64,000 nucleotides of DNA from Devosia sp. ZB163 (GTDB lineage: Bacteria > Pseudomonadota > Alphaproteobacteria > Rhizobiales > Devosiaceae). A program made the position numbers and the translations under genes. The stretch is from the NCBI RefSeq assembly GCF_028613635.1, contig NZ_JAQRMY010000004.1, forward strand, positions 1-64,000. The letters are read 5' to 3'. The notes under the pieces are model-generated. The model made no database searches. It was not told the origin of the DNA and saw only the letters and a list, made by a program, of their open reading frames with translations. Positions 53,429 through 64,000 of the stretch are shown here, in pieces (position 1 is the first letter of the stretch; the number at the start of each line of letters is the position of its first letter).

Positions 53429-54286
53429 CTAACGTGAGATCGCGCTGCGACGCCGATCGGCCCCGACAAGGGCGAGGGCCACGCCGCCGAGGATGCCGAT
53501 CGAAGCGAGGACCAGCCGCCCGGTGACGGTCTCGCCGATGAAGAAGACGCCGCCCATGGCAGCTATTGCCGGGACCGTCAGTTGGACGATGGCGGCGGTA
53601 GTGCGCGGCAGGCCGGGCAGGGCGGCGTACCAGACCGCGTAGCCGAGACCGGAAGCCAATGCGCCGGAGGCTGCGGCATAGGCTGCGGCCGCAGGGTCGA
53701 TCGGCTGGCCGGCAAGGCCGGCCACCAGCAGAAGCGCGGCGACCGGGACGGTGCGGATGAAGTTGCCGGCGGTATCCTGCAGCGGAGAGCGGGAGGCGCG
53801 GCCGAGCAAGGTGTAGGCGGCCCAGCACAGGCCGGCGAGGACCATGAGGAGCGTGCCGACCGGGTGGGGCGCCACCAGCCCGGGCGACACCAGCCAGGCA
53901 AAGGCGGCCAGCGCAACGGCCATACCGAGCCACTCGAGCGGTCCCGGTCGGTCGCCCTTGAGGATCGCCCAGCCGATGATGCCAACCTGCACGCTGGCAA
54001 ACAGGATCAGCGCGCCTGTGCCCGCGCCCAGCAGGACGTAGGCGATGGAGAAGGCGATGGCGTAGCCGAACAAGGCTGCTGCCGCATGCCAGCTGCCGCC
54101 GAGCGAGCGGGGCAGCGTGCGCTGCCGCAAGCCGAGGAGGATGGAGAGCATGGCGGCGCCCGAAACGAGGCGGATGGCCGTGTAGCTCAAGGGCTCGGCG
54201 CCGGCCGTCGCGAAGGCGAGGCGGGCCAGCACGGAGTTGGCCGCGAAGGCGATCATGGCTACTGCAGTCAGCAGAACCAGCCTCAC
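53429..54286 (-). CDS. EamA/DMT-family transporter
   Basis: The 285-residue protein has about ten hydrophobic helices and two EamA repeats (about 1-135 and 145-280). It is probably an exporter of metabolites or drugs. The GTG start has GGAGGAGG upstream. It shares strand and close spacing with the CatB-like gene, so it may belong to the same transcript. Confidence 0.8.
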   Translation of the reverse strand: MRLVLLTAVAMIAFAANSVLARLAFATAGAEPLSYTAIRLVSGAAMLSILLGLRQRTLPRSLGGSWHAAAALFGYAIAFSIAYVLLGAGTGALILFASVQVGIIGWAILKGDRPGPLEWLGMAVALAAFAWLVSPGLVAPHPVGTLLMVLAGLCWAAYTLLGRASRSPLQDTAGNFIRTVPVAALLLVAGLAGQPIDPAAAAYAAASGALASGLGYAVWYAALPGLPRTTAAIVQLTVPAIAAMGGVFFIGETVTGRLVLASIGILGGVALALVGADRRRSAISR

Positions 54287-54308
54287 GCGGCCTCCTCCCG
54301 GTGTTGGG

Positions 54309-54947
54309 CTATGCCTTCAGTACTGCCGTCTGCCAGTAGGCGTAAAGATCGGCGATGCGGTTCGATGTGAGCAGCGGCATGGTGCCGGCGAGTTGCTCGT
54401 CGGTCCAGTCCCACCAGTTCATTTCGAGCAGCATGGCGATCTTCTCATCGGCGAAGCGCTTGCGGATCGGCTTGGCCGGGTTGCCGCCGACGATGGTGTA
54501 GGGCTCGACATCCCTGGTCACCAGCGCGCGGGTGCCGACGAGGGCGCCATGGCCGACGGTGACGCCGGGCATGATGATGGCCTCGGAGCCGATCCAAACG
54601 TCGTTGCCGATGACGGTGTCACCGGCTGGCCGGAAGCCGTCGGCGGCACCGGCGAAGGCTGCGACCTCAGGCATGTAGTGGAACGGGAAGGTGCTGACCC
54701 AATCGTTCCGATGTCCCTGGTTGCCGGCCATGATGAAGGCGGCGCCCGAGCCGATGGAGCAGAAGCTGCCGATGATCAGGCGATCGACATCGGTGCGGTC
54801 GGGGATGAGGTAACGGGCGCAATCGTCGAAGCTATGGCCGTGGTAGTAGCCCGAGTAGTAGCTGAAGCGGCCGACGATGATGTTGGGGTTGGTCACGTGC
54901 TCGTCGAGCCGGATACCCTTGAACGGGCTTTCGAAATAGTTGGTCAT
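54309..54947 (-). CDS. catB: CatB-type (xenobiotic) acetyltransferase
   Basis: The 212-residue left-handed beta-helix protein closely recalls type B chloramphenicol acetyltransferases. Examples are [19 protein letters not shown] at the N-terminus, [19 protein letters not shown], and [22 protein letters not shown] with the catalytic His. The hexapeptide repeats follow ([17 protein letters not shown]). It acetylates chloramphenicol-like hydroxyls in characterised relatives. In this chromosome the natural substrate is unknown. The ribosome binding site is weak. Confidence 0.85.
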   Translation of the reverse strand: MTNYFESPFKGIRLDEHVTNPNIIVGRFSYYSGYYHGHSFDDCARYLIPDRTDVDRLIIGSFCSIGSGAAFIMAGNQGHRNDWVSTFPFHYMPEVAAFAGAADGFRPAGDTVIGNDVWIGSEAIIMPGVTVGHGALVGTRALVTRDVEPYTIVGGNPAKPIRKRFADEKIAMLLEMNWWDWTDEQLAGTMPLLTSNRIADLYAYWQTAVLKA

Positions 54948-55026
54948 GATGCTGTCTCGATAGAGGACCGGCGCCGCGGGATCCGGGCGCTACAGGCCGT
55001 GATGATTTGAGAATGAGCAGCCGCAC

Positions 55027-55065
55027 TCACCCGGCGCGGAGCGCTGGTGGCAGCAGCATCGTCAC
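55027..55065 (-). CDS. Possible upstream short ORF 2 before catB
   Basis: A short frame (GTG 55065, with an inner ATG at 55059) encodes a peptide ending LLPPALRAG, 80 bases upstream of catB. It could be part of a translational-attenuation leader. It may also be chance. Confidence 0.2.
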   Translation of the reverse strand: MTMLLPPALRAG

Positions 55066-55070
55066 GCCGA

Positions 55071-55115
55071 TCAGGCGCGCGACGCGATGCAGATGGTTCG
55101 GTCTGCCAGCTTCAT
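55071..55115 (-). CDS. Possible upstream short ORF 1 before catB
   Basis: A 14-residue frame (MKLADRTICIASRA) with an AAGGG ribosome binding site 9 bases upstream, in the 204-base gap between the APH-family gene and catB. Drug-inducible cat genes often have such leaders, but nothing here proves stalling. Confidence 0.25.
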   Translation of the reverse strand: MKLADRTICIASRA

Positions 55116-55151
55116 GATGCGAGCCCTTCTAGGTGCCGCGGCGAGAGAGTG

Positions 55152-56018
55152 TCAATCCGCCGGTGGCGGCAGATCGAGGGCACGGATAGCCCAGGGCAGT
55201 GCGGTGGACAGCTGCTCGCGCTGTACGCGGCGGACGAAAGGCGAGAGCGGGATGTCGGGCTTGCCCGCCCGGGAGGCGAAAAAACCGGCGACGAGAGCGG
55301 CGATGTCGGGCCGCTCCGGAAGGATGGTTTCGGGGCGCGGGCCGTTCTCGTAGGCGAGGCTCGGAAGGAAGAAGCCGAGATCGACGTCGGCGGCGGAGCG
55401 GCAGGCCTCTGCCCAATCGATGAACTTCACGCCCGATGGGGTGACACAGAGGTTGTCGCTGCGGAGGTCGAGGTGGGTGAGGGCGTCGCCGGCGAGGTGG
55501 CACGACCGCTCCGCGGCGATCAGGGCGGGCAGGGCGCTGTCGAGCCAGTCGGCGGTGACGAGGCCCAGCGACAGGAAGGACTCCGGATCCGCTGCGACGG
55601 TCGGCCAGCCGGCCTCGCGGCCTTCAAGCAGGCCACCGTGCTCGAGCGTGCTTGGCGTGGCATGCATGCGATCAATCGCTTCGAGGACCTGATCGACCGC
55701 GGCTTCCGTCCATGGCGGTGGCCAGGCGGCGGCGCTCAGGTCTTCGATAATGAGGATGGGCGTGTCTGGATCAGGATCGGCACCGTAGCAGCGGGGCACG
55801 AAGTCACCGGAGATGCCCGAATAGGCAACGATCTCGCAGTTGATCTGTCTGGCTGTGACGTCGGTCGTCGCAACTTTGACGAAGCCGGTACGCTTGCCGG
55901 CGGCGACGGCGTAGCGGGCCGTGGGGGTGTAGCCGCCATGGACGGGCCGCCAGCTTTCGGGGGCCCATCCGAGGAGTCGTTCGACCCGCGCGACGATTTC
56001 GGGCGCGGGTCGGGTCAT
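55152..56018 (-). CDS. APH-family phosphotransferase
   Basis: The 288-residue protein has the APH/choline-kinase fold: a catalytic loop LTHLDLRSDNLCV (HxDxxxxN) and FIDWAEA for the metal site. An ATP-binding lobe precedes it. The acceptor is unknown: it could be an aminoglycoside, choline or another alcohol. It begins only 3 bases after the carB stop, so it is probably co-transcribed. Confidence 0.75.
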   Translation of the reverse strand: MTRPAPEIVARVERLLGWAPESWRPVHGGYTPTARYAVAAGKRTGFVKVATTDVTARQINCEIVAYSGISGDFVPRCYGADPDPDTPILIIEDLSAAAWPPPWTEAAVDQVLEAIDRMHATPSTLEHGGLLEGREAGWPTVAADPESFLSLGLVTADWLDSALPALIAAERSCHLAGDALTHLDLRSDNLCVTPSGVKFIDWAEACRSAADVDLGFFLPSLAYENGPRPETILPERPDIAALVAGFFASRAGKPDIPLSPFVRRVQREQLSTALPWAIRALDLPPPAD

Positions 56019-56021
56019 GCG

Positions 56022-59345
<3,324 letters not shown>

Positions 59346-59381
59346 CTGTGGCTCTCGGTTCTCAGTTGCGCTTCGGCTTGT

Positions 59382-59405
59382 CCGAAAAGTCCTGCAACTT
59401 TTCGG
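59382..59405 (-). promoter_or_regulatory. Hairpin in the carB leader
   Basis: CCGAAAAGT and ACTTTTCGG form a perfect 9-bp stem with a 6-base loop, 37 bases upstream of the carB start. It could be an operator or an mRNA structure. Confidence 0.4.
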
Positions 59406-59546
59406 GCCTCAGCGTTGCGCGCGCGGAAAGACGCGCGGCGGCGGCGCGGGCTTGGGCGGCAGACTCTGTGGGCTAAGCGCGTCCTGTAACCGAAGCGGTG
59501 GGGGAAGGGAACCCCCGGCGCGAAGGATGAGGGCGCAAGTTGTCGC

Positions 59547-59582
59547 GGGGATGCGCAAGGGCGCACCCCGGGGATGCGCAAG
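59547..59582. repeat. Direct repeat GGGGATGCGCAAG
   Basis: Two identical 13-base copies with a 23-base period (59547-59559 and 59570-59582), between carB and the DUF2161 gene. Confidence 0.6.
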
Positions 59583-59603
59583 CACGCCCCGAGGGCGCGA
59601 GGC

Positions 59604-60233
59604 TCAGGCGTCGACCGGCCAGCGCTTCAGGGCTTCCTGTCCCGCATCGGTCAGCGCGTAGACGCCCCGGTCGATACGGTCGAACCAGCCATAGACGTTG
59701 TGGAGCACGATCTTGGCGGCAATCGGGGTTGTGGCCTTGAGGTCGCGCGGGCGGAGGGGACCTGCCTGGAGCGCGGCTGCGCAGGCGAGGGCCTGCTGGC
59801 GATAGGCGGTCATGATCGGCTGGCGGGTGCTGCCGCCGAGGGTGGGATCGCCCTTCCGCCGTCGATGCTCATCGACCAGGCGGTTGCGCTTGCGCGTGTT
59901 CTTCCGGGGCATCGGGGCGATCGGACTGACGATGACCTCGACGTGATCCGTCGCGCTGACGCCGAGCATGCCGAGGCCGAGGCGTCGGCAGAGGTCGCGG
60001 AAGCGGCGGTCGCGTTCGCGGCCCTTGCCGGTCATGGAGATGCGGGCGGCGATCCAGACCTCGTCGCTCTGGGCCTGCCGGTCGACGGCCTGCAGCACCA
60101 GTTCGAGGTTGAAGGCCTGCTTGAGCTCGCAGACCACGAGCAGCGGAGGCTCTCCCTCGAGCAGCCCGACGAGATCGCAGCCGCCGACCTCGCCCTTCAC
60201 GGCGTAACCGGCAGCTTCGAGGAAGCTCTTCAC
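59604..60233 (-). CDS. DUF2161 (PD-(D/E)XK-like) protein
   Basis: The 209-residue protein has the DUF2161 pattern: GGCDLVGLLEGEPPLLVVCELK with the nuclease-like Asp and ELK residues, and a C-terminal helical part. It may be a DNA-processing enzyme, but the function is unknown. Family similarity seems to extend upstream of the GTG at 60233 (LETTLYPPV in the same frame), where only a rare CTG is available. The true start is therefore uncertain. Confidence 0.65.
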   Translation of the reverse strand: MKSFLEAAGYAVKGEVGGCDLVGLLEGEPPLLVVCELKQAFNLELVLQAVDRQAQSDEVWIAARISMTGKGRERDRRFRDLCRRLGLGMLGVSATDHVEVIVSPIAPMPRKNTRKRNRLVDEHRRRKGDPTLGGSTRQPIMTAYRQQALACAAALQAGPLRPRDLKATTPIAAKIVLHNVYGWFDRIDRGVYALTDAGQEALKRWPVDA

Positions 60234-60399
60234 AGGCGGGTAGAGGGTGGTTTCCAGTTGAGGGCGTCCGAGCGTGATTCTCGGGGCATGTTACCCCGGA
60301 TGGGGCGGCCGCCGGAAATGGCGAAGCCCGGCATTGGCCGGGGAACCATTGACGCGCTAGAACGTACGCCTCTGATATTGTTCCGGATGGAGCCTGCCC

Positions 60400-60678
60400 A
60401 TGTGCCGCAACATCAAGCCGCTGTTCAACTTCGAGCCGCCGGCGAGCACGAACGAGATGCGGGACGCGGCGCTGCAGTTCGTGCGCAAGATCTCGGGCTA
60501 CACGCACCCGTCCAAGAGCAACGAGACGGCGTTCTACGCGGCCGTCGACGACATCGAGAAGGTGGTGAAGCGCCTGCTCAAGGAACTCGAGACCGACGCG
60601 CCCAAGCGCGACCGCGAGGTGCTGATCGCGCGGGCCCGGGAGCGGGCGAAAGTGCGCTACGCGCGGGAGAGCGCCTGA
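60400..60678 (+). CDS. DUF2277 protein
   Basis: The 92-residue protein begins with MCRNIKPLFNFEPPAS, the fixed N-terminal motif of DUF2277, and continues with FVRKISGYTHPSKSNETAF and a helical C-terminus. The function is unknown, but the family is conserved in many bacteria. Confidence 0.85.
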   Translation: MCRNIKPLFNFEPPASTNEMRDAALQFVRKISGYTHPSKSNETAFYAAVDDIEKVVKRLLKELETDAPKRDREVLIARARERAKVRYARESA

Positions 60679-60681
60679 CCG

Positions 60682-61254
60682 TCAGCCCGGGCGCGGGATG
60701 GCGGTGTAGACGCGCTCGATGAAGGCCTCGAACTCAACCATGTAGTCACGCAGGAACACCTCGGTGCTCTCGTCGGTGACCTCGCCATCGTCGGCGATGA
60801 GGCCGGGCGTGAAGTGGATGTACGCCTCGATGGCGTTCATCAGGGGCGAGTTGCAGAAGGCCATGACGCTCTTGAGGCTCTGCTGAGCCACCGCCGTTCC
60901 AATGGAGCCGATGGAGGCGCCGATCACGCCCGACGGCTTCCGGCGGAACGAGTTCTGGCCCCATGGGCGACTGGCCCAGTCGATGGCGTTCTTGAGGCCG
61001 CCTGGGATGGAGCGGTTGTACTCGGGCGTGACGAACAGGATGGCCTCGGCGGCGTCGACACTGGCCTTGAAGCGCTTGGCCTCGGGCGGGAAGTCGGCGT
61101 CGTAGTCGTAGCTGTAGAGCGGCAGGTCGGCGAAGGTGATCTCGTTCATGATCAGGCCGGAAGGCGCAAGGCGCACCAGCGCCTTGGCAAGCTTGCGGTT
61201 GATGGATGCCTTGGCGAGGCTGCCGACGAAGTAGCCAACCTTGTAGTCGGTCAT
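60682..61254 (-). CDS. NADPH-dependent FMN reductase family protein
   Basis: The 190-residue protein has a flavodoxin-like fold: VGSLAKASINRKLAKAL near the N-terminus and FVTPEYNRSIPGGLKNAIDWASR with the family motif. It would reduce quinones, azo compounds or chromate with NAD(P)H. The physiological substrate is unknown. Confidence 0.85.
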   Translation of the reverse strand: MTDYKVGYFVGSLAKASINRKLAKALVRLAPSGLIMNEITFADLPLYSYDYDADFPPEAKRFKASVDAAEAILFVTPEYNRSIPGGLKNAIDWASRPWGQNSFRRKPSGVIGASIGSIGTAVAQQSLKSVMAFCNSPLMNAIEAYIHFTPGLIADDGEVTDESTEVFLRDYMVEFEAFIERVYTAIPRPG

Positions 61255-61307
61255 GCCAGTTCTCCTCTTGGTCTAGCCCCCAAGAGTCGTCGCGATTGCC
61301 TGTCGGC

Positions 61308-61814
61308 CTAGCCCCGCCTGAAGGCGATGTTCGAGTCGTTCATCGCCCCTTTGCGGTCAACCAGCCGGAAAGCGAGGCGAATGGCGCTGCCGGCCAGCGT
61401 TAGCGTCGACGAGATGGTGCCGTAGCGGGTGGTGATGGCGCCGGTCGAAAAGACGATTGATCCGCCCTGCTTCTTGCCGACGGTCTGGTTCGAGACGCCC
61501 TGGGCGCTCGATGCGGCTTCGTAGCGGCGGGCAGCATCGTTGTAGAGCATCGTGCCCCGGAAGCTCGCGGCGCCAGATCCGCTGAAGGAACAGCGGCCGG
61601 TATAGCTGAGCCTGCCGGAGTTGGCGGCCTTGAAGGTAATGCGACAGACGACGGTACCCGGATTGGGCCCGGTGACCTTGCCGATGCCGCGCCACTCGCC
61701 GGCGTATTTGGCGAGCGTGGCGTTCTCAGCCGGCCCAGCGGTGGCCGGAAGTGGCGACATGGCGACGACCGCCGCGAGGGCAACCAGTCGGAAGACGAGA
61801 GGCAGACGCAGCAT
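61308..61814 (-). CDS. Small exported protein of unknown function
   Basis: The 168-residue protein has a signal peptide (ending PATAGPA) and a beta-rich mature part (YAGEWRGIGKVTGPNPGTVVC, RLSYTGRCSFSGSG). It may be a lipocalin-like or DUF-type protein, and two Cys residues could pair. The start at MLRLP was chosen as the first good signal start. Confidence 0.65.
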   Translation of the reverse strand: MLRLPLVFRLVALAAVVAMSPLPATAGPAENATLAKYAGEWRGIGKVTGPNPGTVVCRITFKAANSGRLSYTGRCSFSGSGAASFRGTMLYNDAARRYEAASSAQGVSNQTVGKKQGGSIVFSTGAITTRYGTISSTLTLAGSAIRLAFRLVDRKGAMNDSNIAFRRG

Positions 61815-62022
61815 GGGCAACTCCGGAAGCGGCTTGGACGGCACAACGCTCGCGCGGCCCCTGTGGTTGCGGGGCACGATCGCGCGGTTTGGGTCGCCGG
61901 TTGCAGAAGGATGCCAATGTAGACGAAACGCCAGTATTCAGCGCCGGTTCAGCTGTATTGTGCTTAATCAACTTCATATGCGGCGGGGATTTACCAGTCG
62001 CAGGGGGAGAGGGGTGAGGGAA

Positions 62023-63084
62023 ATGGCCATCAAACGGCTTCTGATGCCGGTCGCGTTGTGCGCGGCAGGGCTGATAATCACGGCCGGAACAGCGTTCGCG
62101 GTCGAGGCGACTGCCAAGTCGGGGGTCAACGTGCGCACCGGCCCGGGAAAGGACTTCGGCATTGTCGATCAACTGACGGCGGGCGAGGTGGTGACGATCA
62201 CCGAATGTGCGCCGTCCAACTTCTGCTTCGTCCAGCATGACGGGCCCGACGGCTGGGTCAGCGCCAGCTTCCTTCTGCCTGTCGAGGACGAAGAGGAGGT
62301 CATCGAGGAAGGTTCGGGCGACAACCCTGAATGCAGCTTCGGCTTCAATGTCGGGCCGGGCGGCCCGAGCCTGTCGGTCAACTGCGGCGACGAACCGCTG
62401 CCACCACCGCCTCCGCCGCCGGTTCCCGATGACGAGGACGAGGAGGCGGGCGCCTGCTTCTACACCGGCAACGGCCTCAGCGGCGATGAACTGTGCGTGG
62501 GCCTCGGGACCCGCAACACACTCAATGCCACGTTCAACAACAAGATCTCGTCGGTACAGCTGCTCGGCGGGGCCAAGGCCCGGCTGTGCGAGAACACGAA
62601 CCTCGGCGAATATTGCCGGAACGTGAACAACGACACCGACCAGCTGCACACCTCGATCAACAACAAGGCGTCGTCGCTGACGGTGTATGTCGGCGTTCCG
62701 CCGTTGCCCCCGCCGCCGGAGCCGATAGAGGCGCCGGTGACGCATTCGACGGGGCCGATCGAGCTCAAGCAGACCTTCCAGGCCAATCTCGACAACGGCA
62801 ATGTCGGCGGGGCCGGGGTGGATATCTGGTACCAGGCCGTGACCGCGGTAGAGAAGTACATCACTCCGCAGGGTGGCGCGCAGTTGGCACTGGGTAACGG
62901 CTCGAACCGCGGCTACGACGGCTGCGCCGAGGAGGACTTCTCGGGCGACAGCATCCCGCTCGCCGATGTTCCGCCGGGCACCTATGTGTGCGCCAAGACC
63001 AACCAGGGTCGCATCTCGCAGTTCAGGGTGAACGGCTTTGCGGGCACGACGATGAAGCTCGGCTACACGACCTGGGCCAACTGA
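62023..63084 (+). CDS. Exported SH3b plus crystallin-like (peptidase-inhibitor I36-type) protein
   Basis: The 353-residue protein has a signal peptide (1-27), an SH3b domain (about 30-85) with SGVNVRTGPGKDFG and GWVSASFL, an acidic linker, and PPPPPPPVPDDEDEE. A beta/gamma-crystallin-like domain (about 145-225) follows, with two NNKxSS motifs (NNKISSV and NNKASSL). Residues about 240-353 form a novel-looking C-terminal domain. It probably acts in the periplasm or outside the cell. Confidence 0.75.
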   Translation: MAIKRLLMPVALCAAGLIITAGTAFAVEATAKSGVNVRTGPGKDFGIVDQLTAGEVVTITECAPSNFCFVQHDGPDGWVSASFLLPVEDEEEVIEEGSGDNPECSFGFNVGPGGPSLSVNCGDEPLPPPPPPPVPDDEDEEAGACFYTGNGLSGDELCVGLGTRNTLNATFNNKISSVQLLGGAKARLCENTNLGEYCRNVNNDTDQLHTSINNKASSLTVYVGVPPLPPPPEPIEAPVTHSTGPIELKQTFQANLDNGNVGGAGVDIWYQAVTAVEKYITPQGGAQLALGNGSNRGYDGCAEEDFSGDSIPLADVPPGTYVCAKTNQGRISQFRVNGFAGTTMKLGYTTWAN

Positions 63085-63104
63085 TCGGCTGGTGAAGTGA
63101 CGCG

Positions 63105-63129
63105 AAGGGCCCGGTTCGACCGGGCCCTT
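63105..63129. terminator. Bidirectional intrinsic terminator
   Basis: AAGGGCCCGGT and ACCGGGCCCTT form a perfect 11-bp stem with a TCG loop. A T-run follows on the + strand. It ends the gene at 62023 and also lies downstream of the ChaN gene. Confidence 0.8.
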
Positions 63130-63142
63130 TCTCTTTGCGCGC

Positions 63143-63964
63143 TTAGTCGATGCTGCCGGGAGGCAGGCGGAACAGGGCGTCGGCGATGCCGGGCTGGCGG
63201 GCGGGATCGTAGGGGCTGTCTGCCGGCAGCAGCACCGAGACCCGGTCTATGCCGAGGTCGGCAAGCTGGTAGGGCGTGCCGTAGCCATACTCGAGATGAC
63301 CCCGGCCGATGATGCCGAGGACAAGCGGGGCGTCCGGGGCCTCGGCAGCGCGTGCGATGTTGCAGGCAAAGGCGCGGTCCCAGGTCTGCTGGGCCCGAAC
63401 GAAGCGATCGGAGCTCGCCTCGTCGCGCGGGCGGTCCGGGGGGCCGGCTACGCCAGCGAGGTAGGCGCGATAGGCGGGCAGGGCCGGGCGGGCGGGCGTG
63501 AGGCCATCGCGTTCCTCGACCGGGATGGCGTCCCAGCCTTCCTTGCCGACGCGGGTGACGAGGGTGCGGTAGCAGTTCAGTGCCAGCATCGGCACCTGGA
63601 ACTCGCGGCAGAAGCGGAAGAGCGGCAGGTAGAGCGCGGCGTCGTAGCGCCAGACCTCGGCCCATTCGACGGCCTCGAGAAATGCCTCTTCTGAGGCGAA
63701 CCCGCCGGCTATCCACTCGTCGAGTACCGGTTGCTGGCGGCGCTGGAACATCTCGAAGCCCATCGCGATCGGACGATGAGCCATCAGCCCTGCGGCCACA
63801 TGGAGCTGCCAGCGATGGATATCGTAGCGCGTGTGGGTCTCGCCGAGCAGCACGACACGCTGGCGGGACAGGCTTTGCATCAGTTCGGCATGGCCGAAAC
63901 GATCGCCGCTGTGCGGATCGAGCCAGGTGGAGAGCGGGAAATCGATGGGGGACGAGGCAGTCAC
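63143..63964 (-). CDS. ChaN-family (haem-binding) protein
   Basis: The 273-residue protein has the ChaN/DUF399 signatures VVLLGETHTRYDIHRWQ near residue 37, GFEMFQRRQQPVLD, and GRGHLEYGYG near 222. Campylobacter ChaN binds haem and is linked to iron uptake. No lipobox is visible at its N-terminus, so it may be cytoplasmic here. Confidence 0.8.
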   Translation of the reverse strand: MTASSPIDFPLSTWLDPHSGDRFGHAELMQSLSRQRVVLLGETHTRYDIHRWQLHVAAGLMAHRPIAMGFEMFQRRQQPVLDEWIAGGFASEEAFLEAVEWAEVWRYDAALYLPLFRFCREFQVPMLALNCYRTLVTRVGKEGWDAIPVEERDGLTPARPALPAYRAYLAGVAGPPDRPRDEASSDRFVRAQQTWDRAFACNIARAAEAPDAPLVLGIIGRGHLEYGYGTPYQLADLGIDRVSVLLPADSPYDPARQPGIADALFRLPPGSID

Positions 63965-64000
63965 GGCGAGCTCCGGTTCAGTGGACGCTGGCTCGCAGGT

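Overview
The window is high-GC alphaproteobacterial DNA, most likely from the Hyphomicrobiales (a Devosia-like genus is possible, but I cannot prove the genus). Reasons: the LysR-trxB-greA-carB neighbourhood, DUF1127 and DUF2277 genes, palindromic intergenic repeats of the rhizobial kind, and a tandem set of small RNAs with CCUCCUCCC loops, a class known from alphaproteobacteria.

Region 1 (1 to about 20,140) is the late half of a podovirus-like prophage, nearly all on the + strand. The order is terminase large subunit (cut by the window edge), P22-type portal, scaffold, N4 gp56-type major capsid protein, head accessory proteins, gp4-like and gp10-like tail-neck proteins, ejection proteins including a virion lysozyme, a cargo island (a reverse-strand membrane protein and a family 25 glycosyltransferase), two receptor-binding proteins, and a lysis cassette (small membrane protein, GH108 endolysin with a C-terminal anchor, holin-like proteins, an RlpA-like protein, a secreted peptide). 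No integrase, repressor or replication genes are visible, so they would lie left of the window. An intact tRNA-Ser(GCU) gene stands just after the right end.

Region 2 (20.3 to 34.4 kb) begins with a Na/Pi cotransporter. It continues as a sugar-acid (hexuronate/aldarate) locus: a FadR-type GntR regulator, mannonate dehydratase, L-talarate/galactarate dehydratase, 5-dehydro-4-deoxyglucarate dehydratase, a Tat-exported sugar-binding protein, a single-chain double ABC permease, glucarate dehydratase and a third enolase-superfamily dehydratase. An 8-base motif (AGTATGAT) recurs in the three control regions and may be the regulator's operator. An AAC(2')-type acetyltransferase and a frame-disrupted YdeI-like gene interrupt the locus.

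Region 3 (34.4 to 50.2 kb) is mostly housekeeping: a Spy-like protein, a CBS protein, large and small exported proteins, aspartate aminotransferase, proline iminopeptidase, a cupin/MarR divergent pair with two perfect operator palindromes, a nitroreductase, CorA, LysR, TrxB and GreA. A 1-kb stretch without protein genes (43.76-44.77 kb) holds three minus-strand small RNAs with five CCUCCUCCC-type hairpin loops and three intrinsic terminators. It is the most interesting non-coding structure in the window.

Region 4 (50.2 to 64 kb) contains a cold-shock protein, a TPR-methyltransferase, a glutamate-receptor-like channel, an EamA exporter, a CatB-type acetyltransferase, an APH-family kinase, CarB, and assorted small enzymes and exported proteins, ending with a ChaN-family protein.
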